64,000 bases of DNA from Zerene cesonia (lineage: Eukaryota > Arthropoda > Insecta > Lepidoptera > Pieridae), in assembly GCF_012273895.1 (NCBI RefSeq), contig NC_052123.1, forward strand, positions 2,046,001 through 2,110,000, written 5' to 3'. Positions 24,720 to 37,236 of the stretch are shown here, in pieces. How positions within the stretch are numbered: the first letter of the stretch is position 1; each line of letters starts with the position of its first letter. Under the pieces are notes generated by a model that was not told the DNA's origin, searched no databases, and was given only the letters and a program-made list of their open reading frames with translations. Made by a program: the position numbers and the translations under genes.

Positions 24720-24880
24720 CTTCGACAACGACGCCTGTACTAGCCATTTGCACAAGCCCTCAGTTGGGCAAAAGTACTCAATATCAGCAACCCGATGAAC
24801 GACAATGCAAGCGCGATTCCCAGAGCCGCGGCGCCACACTGCCGCCATCTAGTTTCGATAATGGCAACAATTGCACATAA
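24720..24880 (-). other. GC-rich patch with a short hydrophobic open frame
   Basis: About 140 bp much richer in CpG than its surroundings. On the minus strand one frame without an ATG reads CGAAALGIALALSFIGLLI and on to a stop at 24742-24740, and an overlapping frame opens with ATG (MAAVWRRGSGN). It could be a fragment of a repeat or an orphan exon; no function can be assigned. Confidence 0.3.
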
Positions 24881-25369
24881 TATAAAAATACATCAGAAAT
24901 TGATGCAACAAGGACTATCAAATACAGAGTATCTTGAGTTACCGCGTTCAAACACAAAAATTCTATAATATAAGTACACCCTAAAGATGCAATATATTTG
25001 TAATATTAATAACGTTTGTTTTTCATTAATTATAACTAGAGAACGAGGGTCTGGACTGTTATGAATGAGACAGGGTTGTATAATCCGTTTACTAACAAAA
25101 TATTAATTATAACATTTACTGAGACTTTTCACCCTGTCTGAGGATTTTTATTAAAGTAAAGCTAATTCTGAATATGGAAATTCGTATTATTATTATGAAG
25201 CCGAAGAGTTTGTTAGTTTGGTTGAACGTGCTAATCTCAGTAACTACAGGTCCGATTTAAAAAAATGTTACAGTGTTAGATAGGCCATTTATTGAGTAAG
25301 GCTTTAGGTTACTCAGTTGTATACAGATTATATTATATGATATGATACATGTAATGTATATAGATTTCC

Positions 25370-25590
25370 TCCCGTGGCTTTCGCCGCGTAGTTAGAGGCG
25401 AAAATACTTTCCGCGTTTTCCAGGCAGAGATCGCGTTCCCGTAATATTTCTGAGACAAAAACTATCCTGTATCATTTGGGTCCGAAACTATCTTTGTGCA
25501 AAACTGAATCCAAATCGGTTGCGTAGTTTAAGCCTGAAGAAGAACACACAAACACACAGCTACTTTCGCATTTATAAGATGAGTATGCAT
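25370..25590 (-). mobile_element. Helitron-like element, degraded
   Basis: Plus-strand CCCGTGGCTTTCGCCGCG, GAATCCAAATCGGTTGCG, ACACACAGCTACTTTCGCAT and TTATAAGATGAGTATG follow the usual plan of a minus-oriented copy. Confidence 0.45.
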
Positions 25591-26431
25591 ACAAAACAGT
25601 AAGGTTTGCATGGCGCAGGCTTGATAAATGTCCTAAATCGAGTTCCAGTCAATAAATGTAGGTAGTAGGACATCTAGAGAAACGTGTGCTCGAAGCGAGA
25701 CGTGTGCATACACTGAAGTAGTATAGCTGTTAAAAGCGATATTATTGTTTGAAGCAGAATGAATAGAAAAAGTTTTCCCTGTAGTTATTGAAATGTTTTA
25801 AATTCAATAGTTTGACATGTATATTATATGTATGAACCTGATTTTCTTTGAAACTATAGTTTGAAACATTTTCATTTTTGTCTAGTTTTTCGCTCGTTGC
25901 TTCGATCGTGTATTTAATGGAAATTCTCTGGATAATAGGAATTTTCCCGCGGAAGGAGCCTATATGGTGGCAGGTTAGGTTACCTTAAAGGTGTATTTCA
26001 TCTTAGAGAGGGTGCTCTAGCCTTAAAACTATTTCCAGACACATACATATCTAGACGAGAGAGATAGTTAAACAATAAAAAAATTAACAAGCAAACACAC
26101 TTTCGTATATATGATATTAGTAAGGAGCATCTTGGAGAACAACGTGTGTTTCATCAAAAACATTCAAGAAATTTATAAGATGAAGATTGACACATAATAT
26201 GTGATATTTACATAGATTTATTGATAATATGCTGTATATGATAATCTTTACTTGAATGCTTAAAGATTAGAGAAACAATTTAGTTTATTTGTTAAGAAAG
26301 TTAAAAAATAGAAAATTTAACAACCATATCAAATTTCGAAGCGAGACAGAGCAAAATCTATAGTGACGAAATTAATTTGTGAAATAAGATCTGGTTTAAC
26401 GGATATTTAGTTATACATTTTTTTATTAAAT

Positions 26432-26640
26432 ACCAGCTTTAGCCCGCGGCCTTGCATGCGTTAAATTCGTAGTAAAACCCCTTTCCTCTACCGTGATCTC
26501 CTCCTTTCTTAGAAATAAAAATTTTATCGTTACTATACTATTTTTTACCTTACTTACTTAACATTTACTACATTTACGCGGTAAAGACACACAGATGGAC
26601 ATATTCTGTAGACCTTTTAAAGGTGTACAATACTTATTAC
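26432..26640 (-). mobile_element. Helitron-like family C copy
   Basis: Plus-strand ACCAGCTTTAGCCCGCGGCC followed by a body with ACACACAGATGGACATATTC. The 5' boundary is unclear. Confidence 0.4.
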
Positions 26641-26940
26641 ATTATTTTGATAAATCTCGTAGGGTTTATTAGCTTTCGTATGCAATTTTAGCCGAAAAAA
26701 TTTAATTGTTTACGACATCCCATTGGAACCTAAAAATAACCGTATTTCTGCACTATTTAATGGATATTATAATTCATGTAAACATTCCTCTTGAGTCAGT
26801 CTATCTATTAAAATAACCCTATGAAAATCTGTTGCATATTTTTTATGATCTAAGCATACAGACACACAGATGGAAAGCGACTTGTTTTATACTATGTAGT
26901 GACGCAGTCTCATATCTTATATCTTTTAACGAGCAATTCT

Positions 26941-26942
<2 letters not shown>

Positions 26943-26976
<34 letters not shown>
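26943..26976. repeat. (TA)n microsatellite
   Basis: An uninterrupted TA run of about 28 bp. It sits at the end of a dispersed element that also has a TA run in its other copy (5924-5934). Confidence 0.9.
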
Positions 26977-26977
<1 letters not shown>

Positions 26978-27280
26978 ACATAATTGGAATCTCGGAATCG
27001 GCTCCAACGATTTTCATGAAATTTAGTATATAGAGGGTTTCGGGGGCGATAAATCGATCTAGCTAGGAATCTTTTTTAGAAAATGTCATATTCGTGTTCG
27101 TCATATTCGTAACGAAGTCAATGAGTGTTTGCTTTGAGGTTAGACTAATTGTTTATATTGTTTTGTGTCTTCTTAATGCACGTTATCACTTAAAAATGCC
27201 TAAACGATCTTGGAAAAAACGCGTATAAACAATCTAACTCCACGAAGTTAAACCGAGCAGAGCTCGGTCATCCAGGTACT
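26960..27280 (-). repeat. Dispersed element ending in a GACCGAGC..GCTCGGT hairpin, copy 2
   Basis: Plus strand reads GGAATCTCGGAATCGGCTCC, CGATAAATCGATCTAGCTAG and ACCGAGCAGAGCTCGGTCAT, i.e. the reverse of copy 1. A (TA) run of about 32 bp (26943-26975) abuts it. Confidence 0.6.
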
Positions 27281-27569
27281 ATTACTTAAGTCGCATCGTT
27301 TTAGTATTTAGTTTATATTCCCGGTGTCTATTGAATTACCACAAACCACTTTACCTGCAGTTTACTTAAACGTTTTTCTAACAATCTCTTTTAAAAGCTG
27401 AAAGACCGTCGCTTTTATACTTTTATATGAAAAGAAAACCTTAATGAGGGTTTGCATTTCAAAAGTGAAATATAACAGATAACTTTTTATTTAGTTCATT
27501 TAATTTGTTACAGCGGAATTGCGAATGCGCTATCAAAGAGTATGGATGAGACTTGATATTTTTGAATGG

Positions 27570-27950
27570 CTTTTAGCAAATTAGAATATGAGAAATTTTG
27601 AAAGAATAGAAAAAATTTGATCACGAGGCAGGATTCGAACCTGCGTATCTTGCCTAACCGTAGCAACGCCTAGCCTCTCGGCCACCCGTGATCCTGTCAC
27701 AGTAATCAAATTTATTCTACTCTTTCGGTTTCATGTGCCTAAGGGGCACCCCGCGCCATCTATTGAGATGATTAAGAACCATCACAACCAATACGAAACA
27801 TTATTTCAATGATTACAATATTGTATCGATGGAACGCGGCCTTTGTTAAATTTAATTTTTAGTTTTATAGCATTGAAATGCTTTCTATTCTTTCAAAATT
27901 TCTCATTTATAAAGCATTTCAATGCTATAAAACTAAAAATTAAATTAGAA
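27570..27950 (-). repeat. tRNA-like dispersed element, copy 2, with tail-to-tail duplication
   Basis: A full tRNA-like head at about 27619-27694 plus a body that includes CCGAAAGAGTAGAA (read on minus) and an AT-rich tail ending in AAAGCATTTCAATGC and a TAAAA run. A second tail follows in the opposite orientation, giving a perfect 34-bp inverted repeat (27851-27884 and 27911-27944). Confidence 0.75.
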
Positions 27951-29149
27951 TATGTTTTGGCGTACAAAAAAGCGTGTATAAAATAACATTGGTAACCTTT
28001 TAAACTTAACAATGTGATGTTATTTATTTTAATCCTTTGCTATTTTATGTTTTATTTTACATATTATAATAATTATTTACTCTCATAGGTACATATATTG
28101 GTCCACTTGAAGCAAATCAACATCATTATAATAGAATAATATAATATGAATATAAGAAAAAAGTATTTATTACTAATAGAATTTTAAAGCTGAAGAGTTT
28201 GAACCCGTTACCCAAAAATAATGAAAGCTATCTACGAGCTACCACACATATGAAAAACCTTAAGTTTTGCGACAGAAGTATTCAAATAACATGGGTACTT
28301 TGTATAAAACTTTTGGACATAAATTGGGTGTGAAAGTTTCAGGTCGAATTTACCCAAAATCAGTGCGGGATACTGAAATAACTCCACTTAATGTTCAAGT
28401 GAAACGTTTGAAATCATTACAAATGATACAACTATTGATCTTGTCGCCAGTGAGGTTTCATTTAAAATGTTCTAGAAACTTATAAAAGGTAGAGTGCCTG
28501 CAGAACTAGCTATGTACATAATCTAGTTACTTTAGTTTTACTTAAATTGATTGAATAGAAATACGGAGTCGTCGCTTGTGAAATGGAACCTTTTTGTTCG
28601 AATGTGAACTAAAATATAGTCACGAATATACGCAATTCTCTTGTTGTTTATGTTATTTTAGTTTAAATTGAATTATCTATTTATTAATTTAAATATCTAT
28701 TAAATTTAATTATTATATACTGCAAATAATTATTATCTACAAATGTCACTGACTTCTTGGGGGGGGATGTACCAATGCTTATTCTAAAATAGGACTAAAT
28801 GACCACAATTTCCTATAAAAAAACCTTCTTCGTTTTTGGGACGTTGCCAGGTAACATGAGGAAGATCAGCAATGAAACTGCCATCTATACTAATATTATG
28901 AAGGTGCAACGTTTGTATTTTTGTATGTTTGTAACATTTACATGCAAACTGCTGGACCGATTTCAAAAGCTGCATCTTTACTGACATAGGTTATATATGG
29001 ACCATAGGCGAAGCTAGTGGTTAATATTTCTCGGATTACTTTTCAATTTCGTTTAACTCTGTAACCAAGATAAGAAAGATAATATAAGTATGATTATAGA
29101 TTATGCTGAATTAGAGAGAAATAGTATTTATCAAGTTTGTAAACGATTT

Positions 29150-29275
29150 AATTTTTAGTTTTATAGCATTGAAATGCTTTTTTAAATGAGAAATATTTTG
29201 AAAAAATAGAAAAAATTCGATCACGGGGCGGGATTCGAACCCGCGTTTCTTGCCTAACCGTAGCAAAAAAAAAAA
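29150..29275 (-). repeat. tRNA-like dispersed element, copy 3, truncated in the anticodon region
   Basis: The AT-rich tail and the 3' half of the tRNA-like head are intact (CGGGTTCGAATCCCGCCC with compensating changes in the T stem). The head stops just after the position TTGCTACGG would occupy and is replaced by a run of about 11 A on the plus strand. Confidence 0.65.
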
Positions 29276-32046
29276 TTCTCATTTGTAAATGATGTTCTGT
29301 ATAATAAACTAAAACAATGGTTTGATGATTTTTACAGTAGGAAATATACAAACGGATAAAAATAAAATAACATGATTCCAATCCCTTCCTGTCGCTTGAC
29401 ATGTGACATAACAATATTAAAGCCTTGGGTTGACTTATTTGTCCATGCATGCAACAGACGTTGAATATTCGATCTTCTAACATCTTGAATATATTTTGTT
29501 TCGATTGTGTTGAGTATGTATTGTTTAGAAAACACATTCGTTGAAAATAGATCTTTCTATTTTAAAAAGATATTGAGACTTAGCTATATTTTCGTGATAA
29601 TCACCAAAATTGAGCATAAGCAAATAGAATATTTACTGTTTTTAATGTTGGATTGCTATTTTTTTTTTTTATATTTTTACAGACTCGACAACAAATCGTT
29701 AATTGGACTTCAGTCTTGCTTTGTATTAAAATATCTATATGAAATAGTTATCAAAGAACCACGCATAGCTACATTTACTACTACGCTACATTTATATTAC
29801 AATATATAAAATGTTATTTTATTAATAAATATTATTAAGTGTATATAAACCAATGCTACTAGCATCTAGCTACTAGCCACATACCTCAAGTAAAATAAAA
29901 CATAAGCATTAATATATTCTGTTGCAATTGATTCGTATGAAACTTATCAATTCCCACAAATGTAGAAAATACTTCTTTTATAAAGAGGACATTTCCTCAG
30001 GCGCTTACAGTTGCAGCTGTTGGAACAAGAAGCTCCCTTGATTTATTTTTATTTAGTGTTCTGAATTTTATTGCAGCTTGCGCGAATTTATGTGCTATAT
30101 TTATAAGATTTTGCGTATTTTTTGTCGCTTCCCTTAGGGCATGCTATATTCTTCCTTTACAGTTTCTACAAACCATTTAATAATATTGCTACCAATATAT
30201 TGGAGACCTTGGTGATTATTTAATCTCAGTAGCAAACGCGGTGCTGCAGCAGGATTGGCAAAGTTTTTTCCGGAATAAAAAATAGCACATCAAAGCAGAA
30301 ACTTAAAACAATCATGGTTTCTTAGAAAAGTTTATCAGAAAAATGCATAGATTGTGGGATAGTGTAGTTCTCGCTTCGCTCTTATCTCCATTCGGTTCAT
30401 TCAAGCTGAGCAAGCGAGTGGACAGCTACAAGGAATAAAATATCTTAAAATTCTCAAATGTCTTTATAAAAAGACATCAACTGAAAATCACAAGATTTAG
30501 CATTCATTGTTCTATCAAAATGCTGTGTTCATATGTGTTTTTGGCCCATCAATCAAACAGACTGGTGAGCAACGTGAGTTAAATAGTCACCTCCACCCAT
30601 AAACAATTGAAAACCTGGTGCTGTAACGGATGCTTTGCCGGCCTTTATTTGACATATACGGTCTTTTCTAGAAGACCCCCAATGTTTTAATTGTTCGGGA
30701 ACATCGAAGGTGGCAAGTTTCTAAGCTTCATCATACTCTGAAGTAAATTATAAATGAAACGTTATTGTAGTAAAACATAGAGGTATATTTGGATGGTTTT
30801 ATTATCCAGTATATTCCCATTTATTACATTTAGGTTAAAATAATTACTATTGTAAACTTCGTTGAATCGCAAATGATGTTCTGAGCGATGTAGACATGCA
30901 GATGTTTAGGAAATTAAGTAATACAAGAGCATTTGTGAGATTGTCCTATGAATAGTGAAATTGATTCACCGAAAATTGAATTAGGCAAGCCAGAAACCCA
31001 TATTGCCACCTCTTCATATCCTGCGATTCTGTTTATAATCGAAAACCGAGGTTGCCGTATCAGCCACAACTGTCTTGGATATTATATGGGATTTGAATGG
31101 ATAGTTTGTTTTATTGAGTCGTTTTAATTTTTTTTTTGTTCTTTGATCTTTTCTCTTTATCTATACGCTGCATCACATAACATAAATAAACTTCTTTTAA
31201 ACACATAAATGAATGTTGAATCCATGTAAACGAATTCTGTCAAGTTATATCATGTGTAAAAAAGAATCTCTATACATTAATTTGAAACGTAAGAAGTTTA
31301 TGCCAAACGAAAATAACAGTTATGCCATTCTGAAGGCTTAAATTGTATCCAGTTTTGATTACTTCAATGAACAATAATCTTATAAAATTCAGTACAATAA
31401 ACCTATCCATATCCTATACATGCTATGCAATTTCTCTAGTGATATTTTCATTAAACGATAGATTGTGAATAGACTTCATTCCTTCTAATTTACCGGCATG
31501 GTTTAGTGACATTGCAATGTCATGGGGACACAATAAGGATATTAATCAATATCTGATTCACACATCATCGTGGCGTGACGTGACATCATCATCACTATTG
31601 CCGCACATTTATGCATCATTATAACAAAGCACACTAAATGCACTGTCTTGTCAAAACTATAGACGTAATGACTGCTAGGAAACCATGAAAACACTCAAAA
31701 GAACGAGTGCTTATGTACTTTAAGTATGTGCAAGTAACAATGCTTAGTGCTAGATGCTACACTACGCGTGTTACTTCTCGCCTCCTTGTGTTATTGTAGC
31801 GCAAGCTATGAGAGGTGGCGGATATAAATTCGCTATGTGATAAGATGAAGCGATAATTTGCAAAGATAACAAGTATGGTTAAAATAAGTCAGTTGCTCTT
31901 GTACAATAAATTAAATGATGAATGATTACTATTTATGTATCTATGAATTTAACAAAAAGGCAAAGATAGACTAGAAAATACTCCCCAAGCAATACAATTT
32001 TCGAATAAGGTTAATAATAAGTATACCAATTGAGTGTTCCATTGAA

Positions 32047-32100
32047 AATATTATATTTTTTACATTTGCTTAAAGAAACAAATGTAAAAAATATAATATT
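32047..32100. repeat. Perfect 22-bp inverted repeat with 10-nt loop
   Basis: Arms 32047-32068 and 32079-32100 (AATATTATATTTTTTACATT.. and its exact complement) around CTTAAAGAAA. Could be a MITE remnant or a hairpin RNA. Confidence 0.85.
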
Positions 32101-33951
32101 ATACACGATAAAAACAGAATAAACGTTTAAAGACAAACGTTAGTAAGATAGTCGTTATCATTCTTAACTGTTAAATGGGTTGCTACATACAATAAAACAT
32201 TTTACAGAATATTACATAGCAAATGGTCGCTGTTAAACCATATCTTACGCTGCAAACAAATACGCAGACACACCGAGTGGTGTGCATGAACTTTTCAGTG
32301 CTTTTGACGTGAAATGTACCCAAAGAAAGCGTGTTTTCCTTACATGCACTCGGCGGGTAATATTCACAGACTATACGCGGCATTAGTTTCAAGACGAAGG
32401 ATACAGATAACAAATAAACACATGTTATATATAACGACGCAAGGAGGTTTTAGTCTCCATTATTTTGAATGGAATTTCGCTGAAAGGGTATTAATTGGCG
32501 ATAAACGTGTACACGTTCTTTATATCGTTGATGAAACTTATAATGTTCAATCTGTGATAAGTATATATGAAATTTTGATATTTTATGATATTTCCTTGGA
32601 ATGTAAATACTAAGTTTTTTGACCGTATAAAGTTTGTTTTACTCCAATTTATACATTATTGACATCATATTATTTGCGTTGCGTCAGTACGATATCTTAG
32701 TCTTGTACTAATTATCAATTTATTTGTAAATTATGACTAATTCCAACAAAATATTATTACATTGCTTTAACAATGCTTTTTATCTCGCCAAAATTTATTT
32801 TCACAAAATTGACAAAACATTCAAAAGGACTCGATCGGAAACGCGATTCTAGTATTACAGTAAAAGATAGTATTCATAGCTTTACGTACTGTATTAAAGC
32901 TCATTATACACTGCCAATCAGTACATAAGTCGTGTAAACAGTACCTTATGACGGGTCATCGCCATTTTTCAATTGCGTCGTAATTATCGTTGCAAACCGA
33001 AACTGTTAACTTTTCAAACATGTATCTTCCTTTCAGAGTGCTTCGTTTGCAAAAAATGAAGGTGTTATTTACTATTATGTAAAAATACGTGTAATCTAGA
33101 TGTAATAAGAGACACGTAATTATATACCATTACAACATTGTATTTAGCCAAGATATCGACAAAAAATTCACAAAGGGCAGAATATCTCGGTCGTAGCTAC
33201 GTAAAAAATTAATGAAACCATTTTGCCTCATGTTATACCTAGCGAGTTTATAACTTGGGATTTATTATTAATACCCTCATTTAATATTCATATATAATAT
33301 TTTCTACGTCTTTCATTTGCTAACAACCTTGGATAAAACTTGTTTTGTTTTAATTTTCAGTTTTGCGAAACATATAATATTTTACGATTTTTCGCGATCT
33401 TTTATTTGATATCGAAATTTCTAGGTTAGAAAAAAAACAAGCCCTATTTATATTAGGTACTATAGTGTTTTCAAAAGATCAGACTAAAATAAATTAGAGG
33501 AAAAATCATTTTATTAAAAACAGTTAACAATCGAAACTACGTTTTTATTATTCGTAATATAAATAATGGAGATATATAAAAAACTTAGTTTTATAACGCT
33601 TGCTGAAGTGAAGTCTTTTTGAATTAAAAGATGATTAATTAACGAACAATTTATTAGATTCAGTAGGTAAGACTTTCGAGTGAGAAAATATGACATAGGT
33701 ATAAAGTATTTTATCGATATTAATATCTGTTTATACTTTAAAAAATATATTTAAATGTAAATTAAAACCTTACAAATTCAGTTCTCTGGCTGACCCATTT
33801 TCCCACTTACGAATTATAAATATTTAATTTTCAGGGCACCTTAGCTAAAGGAAAAAACTGGATCCTATTGCTCTGACTTCGCTACTGTCTGTCACTAGGC
33901 AAGTTTCACAGATTTACTTCCGTTGCGGCTATAACAACAAATTATAATGAA

Positions 33952-34002
33952 ATGCGAGGTTAAGCAACGCTTGGCACGGTCATAAGTTGGATGGGTTACA
34001 AT
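33952..34002 (+). repeat. 5S rRNA-like fragment, probably the head of a 5S-derived SINE
   Basis: GAGGTTAAGCAACG and, 12 bp later, AGTTGGATGGGTTAC correspond in order and spacing to the internal promoter half of 5S rRNA (consensus GAAGTTAAGCAACG and ACTTGGATGGGTGACC). The rest of 5S is missing. A T-rich run follows at 34002. Confidence 0.5.
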
Positions 34003-35157
34003 TTTTTTTGCAGTTGCTCTTTATCTTATATGCATGGTAACCCATTAGAGTCCGAATATCGCTCTTAACCGTTTTTTTTTAATTTAATTAGTTTAGCCTG
34101 GTTCCGACGTATATGATTCTCAAGAGTATTATTTGCTATGACAATAGTAAATATTTTATTTATTTTATATGTTATTAAAAACCGCAAGACGTACTTTAAC
34201 GGTCATCACGTAAAACCGAATTTATAGAAACTTTTTGCTTACTTTTCACTACTCATACTGACGTTGGTAACATTTTGACATTATATTTGTATTTACGGAC
34301 TAAAAATGAAAAAAAAAATAATATGACTGTATAATTATTTTATCATAAGCAAGTAAAACATTTCATACAAAATGTAATCTAAAATGAACAAAAACATCCT
34401 TTAAGCCTAGCCGATAGTAGAAAATGCCTAACGTAAAACAAAGATTTGCCCTCATTGAAAGAGAACAGATCTTATTTCAAACATTAACATACCCGTAACA
34501 TAACTCGAATTACCTTCTACGAAGAATTACAAGGCGCTGCCTAATTTGCTTGTATTTCAGAGTTTTCTAGTTTTAGCAATTTTATTCAAAATCTAGTTAA
34601 TTAGGATTTGCTTTCAGCGCATTTTGTTTCAATTGTTACTTGCTAGTTACAAATGCGGCTGCCAATTAAAACGAAGGTACAAAGCGCGTTTATTCATTGT
34701 TCATTCACTATTTATTGCTCGTCCGAGGCGAGTTTCTATCTTGAATACAGTTGTCAGTAAATGGCGATTTAAATGGGCACTGCATTTATTTGTTTTTAAG
34801 CTTTTACTTCGTTCTTTTCACGAATAGCTGAGTGCATGAATGGATGATGAGACGTCACGTTCAATGTGAATTAGAAATGTAATAAACTATTAATAATATA
34901 CGGTAGTTTTGGAAATTTCTTATGAATGAACATATAACCAAAGAGTTGTGATTATTTAAACTAAGACTTATTATGACTATATTTAATTTGATACAGGGAT
35001 TGATTAAAGTCTGGATTGGCAAATAGGCTCCCTTTTACCCGGGTACCATGCGAGTGATGCCACGCGTTACAGCTATAATTGAAGAATAAAACTAAAATTC
35101 CATAATTTTATTAAAATTATCAGTAACCTGTTACCTTTTACTAGTTTTAAAGGTAGT
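34003..35157. other. No gene recognised
   Basis: Follows the 5S-like fragment; AT-rich, no supported coding exon. Confidence 0.5.
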
Positions 35158-35395
35158 CGATCACGCTTTGTCGCTCATTGGGCCAGCTCGTACGATTATT
35201 GGTCGGTACCACACCTCAATAGATCATTGGCTTAAAATAGTAGCATGCGAATGCTATAAATAAATGTGTTTCGTACGAGCCGGAGGCCTGTTTCCTTATC
35301 CTAGATCTCTTAAAAGCAGACAATGCAATTTTAGTTGCTACAAATATTCATGGACGGTAGTTATCGTTTGCGATGGTTTGTGGTTCTTATTGATC
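35158..35395 (-). repeat. GC-rich dispersed repeat (family S), degraded
   Basis: Plus strand CATTGGGCCAGCTCG, GGTACCACACC, AAATAGTAGCATGCG and CGTACGAGCCGGAGGCC in the expected order. Confidence 0.5.
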
Positions 35396-36159
35396 ATAGC
35401 TAAAAAAAACCTTTCGAAAACTTAAATTCTATATAGATTAAGTCCTTCCTACATTGCCTCACTGAATTTAACAATTTTTATTTACTACGTGACACGAGGG
35501 GTCGTTTTCATTAGGGCTTAAGAACTATAATTCAAACTGAAAGAATGGTATTGCCTATTTATAAACGACCAAAAAAGGTTTTAATTCGAATAACATGTAA
35601 TTTATTTCGTAAGCAATTTAGACGTAAACGTTTTAATTTAAAATAATCTCTTTCAAATATAATTTCGGTGTATAATATTAAAGAAACTTTTAAATTCATA
35701 GAAACTTTTATATACATTTATGAACTGGACTCTAAGAATTTGAATAATAATTTTATATAGACGTGAGAGCGGAAGAAATTTACAGATATTCAATAGTAAG
35801 GTATGACAAATCTTATAGTAACCTTTAGACTTAGTAACCTTTAAAACCTATCAAAACCATATTGTTTATTCATATTATGATAGGCACAGAATTCGTCCTT
35901 CCCAGTCTTACGCTCAGTGAACATATCTCGATGAAATATACATTCGACAAATCTGCATTGTAATATGGAAACAACGATATATGCATCATCTCGATACGTA
36001 GACGGAACACTCTAAAATAAATACGAGAGTACGTTAGGTATTTCTGAGTGCCTATAATAATTCGTGTGATCAAATAAATTGTATGAATTGAAGTATTTAT
36101 TTTTATAGAAGACTGGTGTTGCGCGTAGCGTCTGCTTGGTCTTAATATATATATTTTTT

Positions 36160-36572
36160 AGAAATTTTGAAAGAATAGAAAAAATTTGATCACGAGGCAG
36201 GATTCGAACCTGCGTTTCTTGCCTAACCGTAGCAACGCCTAGCCTCTCGGCCACCTGTGATCCCGCCACAGAAATCGAATTTCTTCTACTCTTTCGGTTT
36301 CATGTGCCTAAGGGGCACCCCACGCCATCTATTGAGATGATTTAGAACCATCACAACCAATACGAAACATTATTTCAATGATTACAATATTGTATCGATG
36401 GAACGCGGCCTTTGTTAAATTTAATTTTTAGTTTTATAGCATTGAAATGCTTTATAAATTAGAAATTTTGAAAGAATAGAAAAAATTTGATCACGAGGCA
36501 GGATTCAAACCTGCGTTTCTTGCCTAATCGTAGCAACGCCTAGCCTCTCGGCCACCTGTGATCCCGATATTT
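36160..36572 (-). repeat. tRNA-like dispersed element, copies 4 and 5, head-to-tail tandem
   Basis: Two tRNA-like heads (about 36187-36262 and 36487-36563) in the same orientation are separated by a complete body and tail, giving a period of about 300 bp. The upstream head has GGTTCGAATCC; the downstream one has GGTTTGAATCC. Confidence 0.75.
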
Positions 36573-37049
36573 TTTTTAATGTAAACTTTCATACCCTATT
36601 TTATCCCTGTGATCGTAATAAATAATTTATCTGCTATTCTGTAATAAATAATAGATCTGCTATAAGACACTTAAATTGTCTTAAGATGCATAAAAGACCA
36701 GTTGTTTCACAGATAGGCATTTACGCGAAACGTAAACAGAAAAACGGTTCTAGCATTCACGTCTCTTGTGACTAGTCTAAGCTAGGGTTGTCAGCCGTCT
36801 AGCTTTAGCGTGGCACGTTGGCCTTTTTTGCATTCGCGTCCGGCTAAATATTTACGTGTCCCGCCTAGCCTGTCCAGTTTTTGTAACGCTTTTTGTTAGA
36901 AGCGTTTTTGTAATGCGTCACATACAGAGAGCGTAGATGGAGCGCTGCAAAATAAACCGATAGCGATATTTTCAGAAAAAACTTTTACTTTGATAAAGTT
37001 TACAAGAGGGAATGTTTTATTTAATGCACATATAGGTGAAACATGTTAT

Positions 37050-37236
37050 TCTGTCTATTGGCATCACTATCACCTTCCCGACTAAATCGATTTGGATGAA
37101 ATTTGGTACAAAGATAGTTTGAGAACCAAGAAAGGAATTAGAATATGTTTCATCCTAGATATTCCAGGTAGACGAAAATTATACGGGGAAACACCCGGAA
37201 CCCTCTAAGCGGGTGAATCCGCGGGTGGAAAGCTAG
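37050..37236 (+). mobile_element. Helitron-like family B, 3' end intact
   Basis: CTGTCTATTGGCATCACTA, GATTTGGATGAAATTTGG and GCGGGTGAATCCGCGGGTGG, then AAAGCTAG and T. The terminal hairpin is well formed. Confidence 0.65.

Larger units (their letters stand above)
27961..33951. other. Mostly unique AT-rich sequence; contains tRNA-like copy 3 and one perfect hairpin
   Basis: Apart from 29150-29275, a Helitron-like remnant near 28885-29020 (GGACCGATTTCAAAAGC) and the inverted repeat at 32047-32100, I see no gene. The frame at 28267-28485 has no recognisable domain. Confidence 0.5.

Noticed and set aside
28267..28485. 72-aa plus-strand open frame
   Set aside because: No recognisable domain, no splice context and no composition change from its surroundings.
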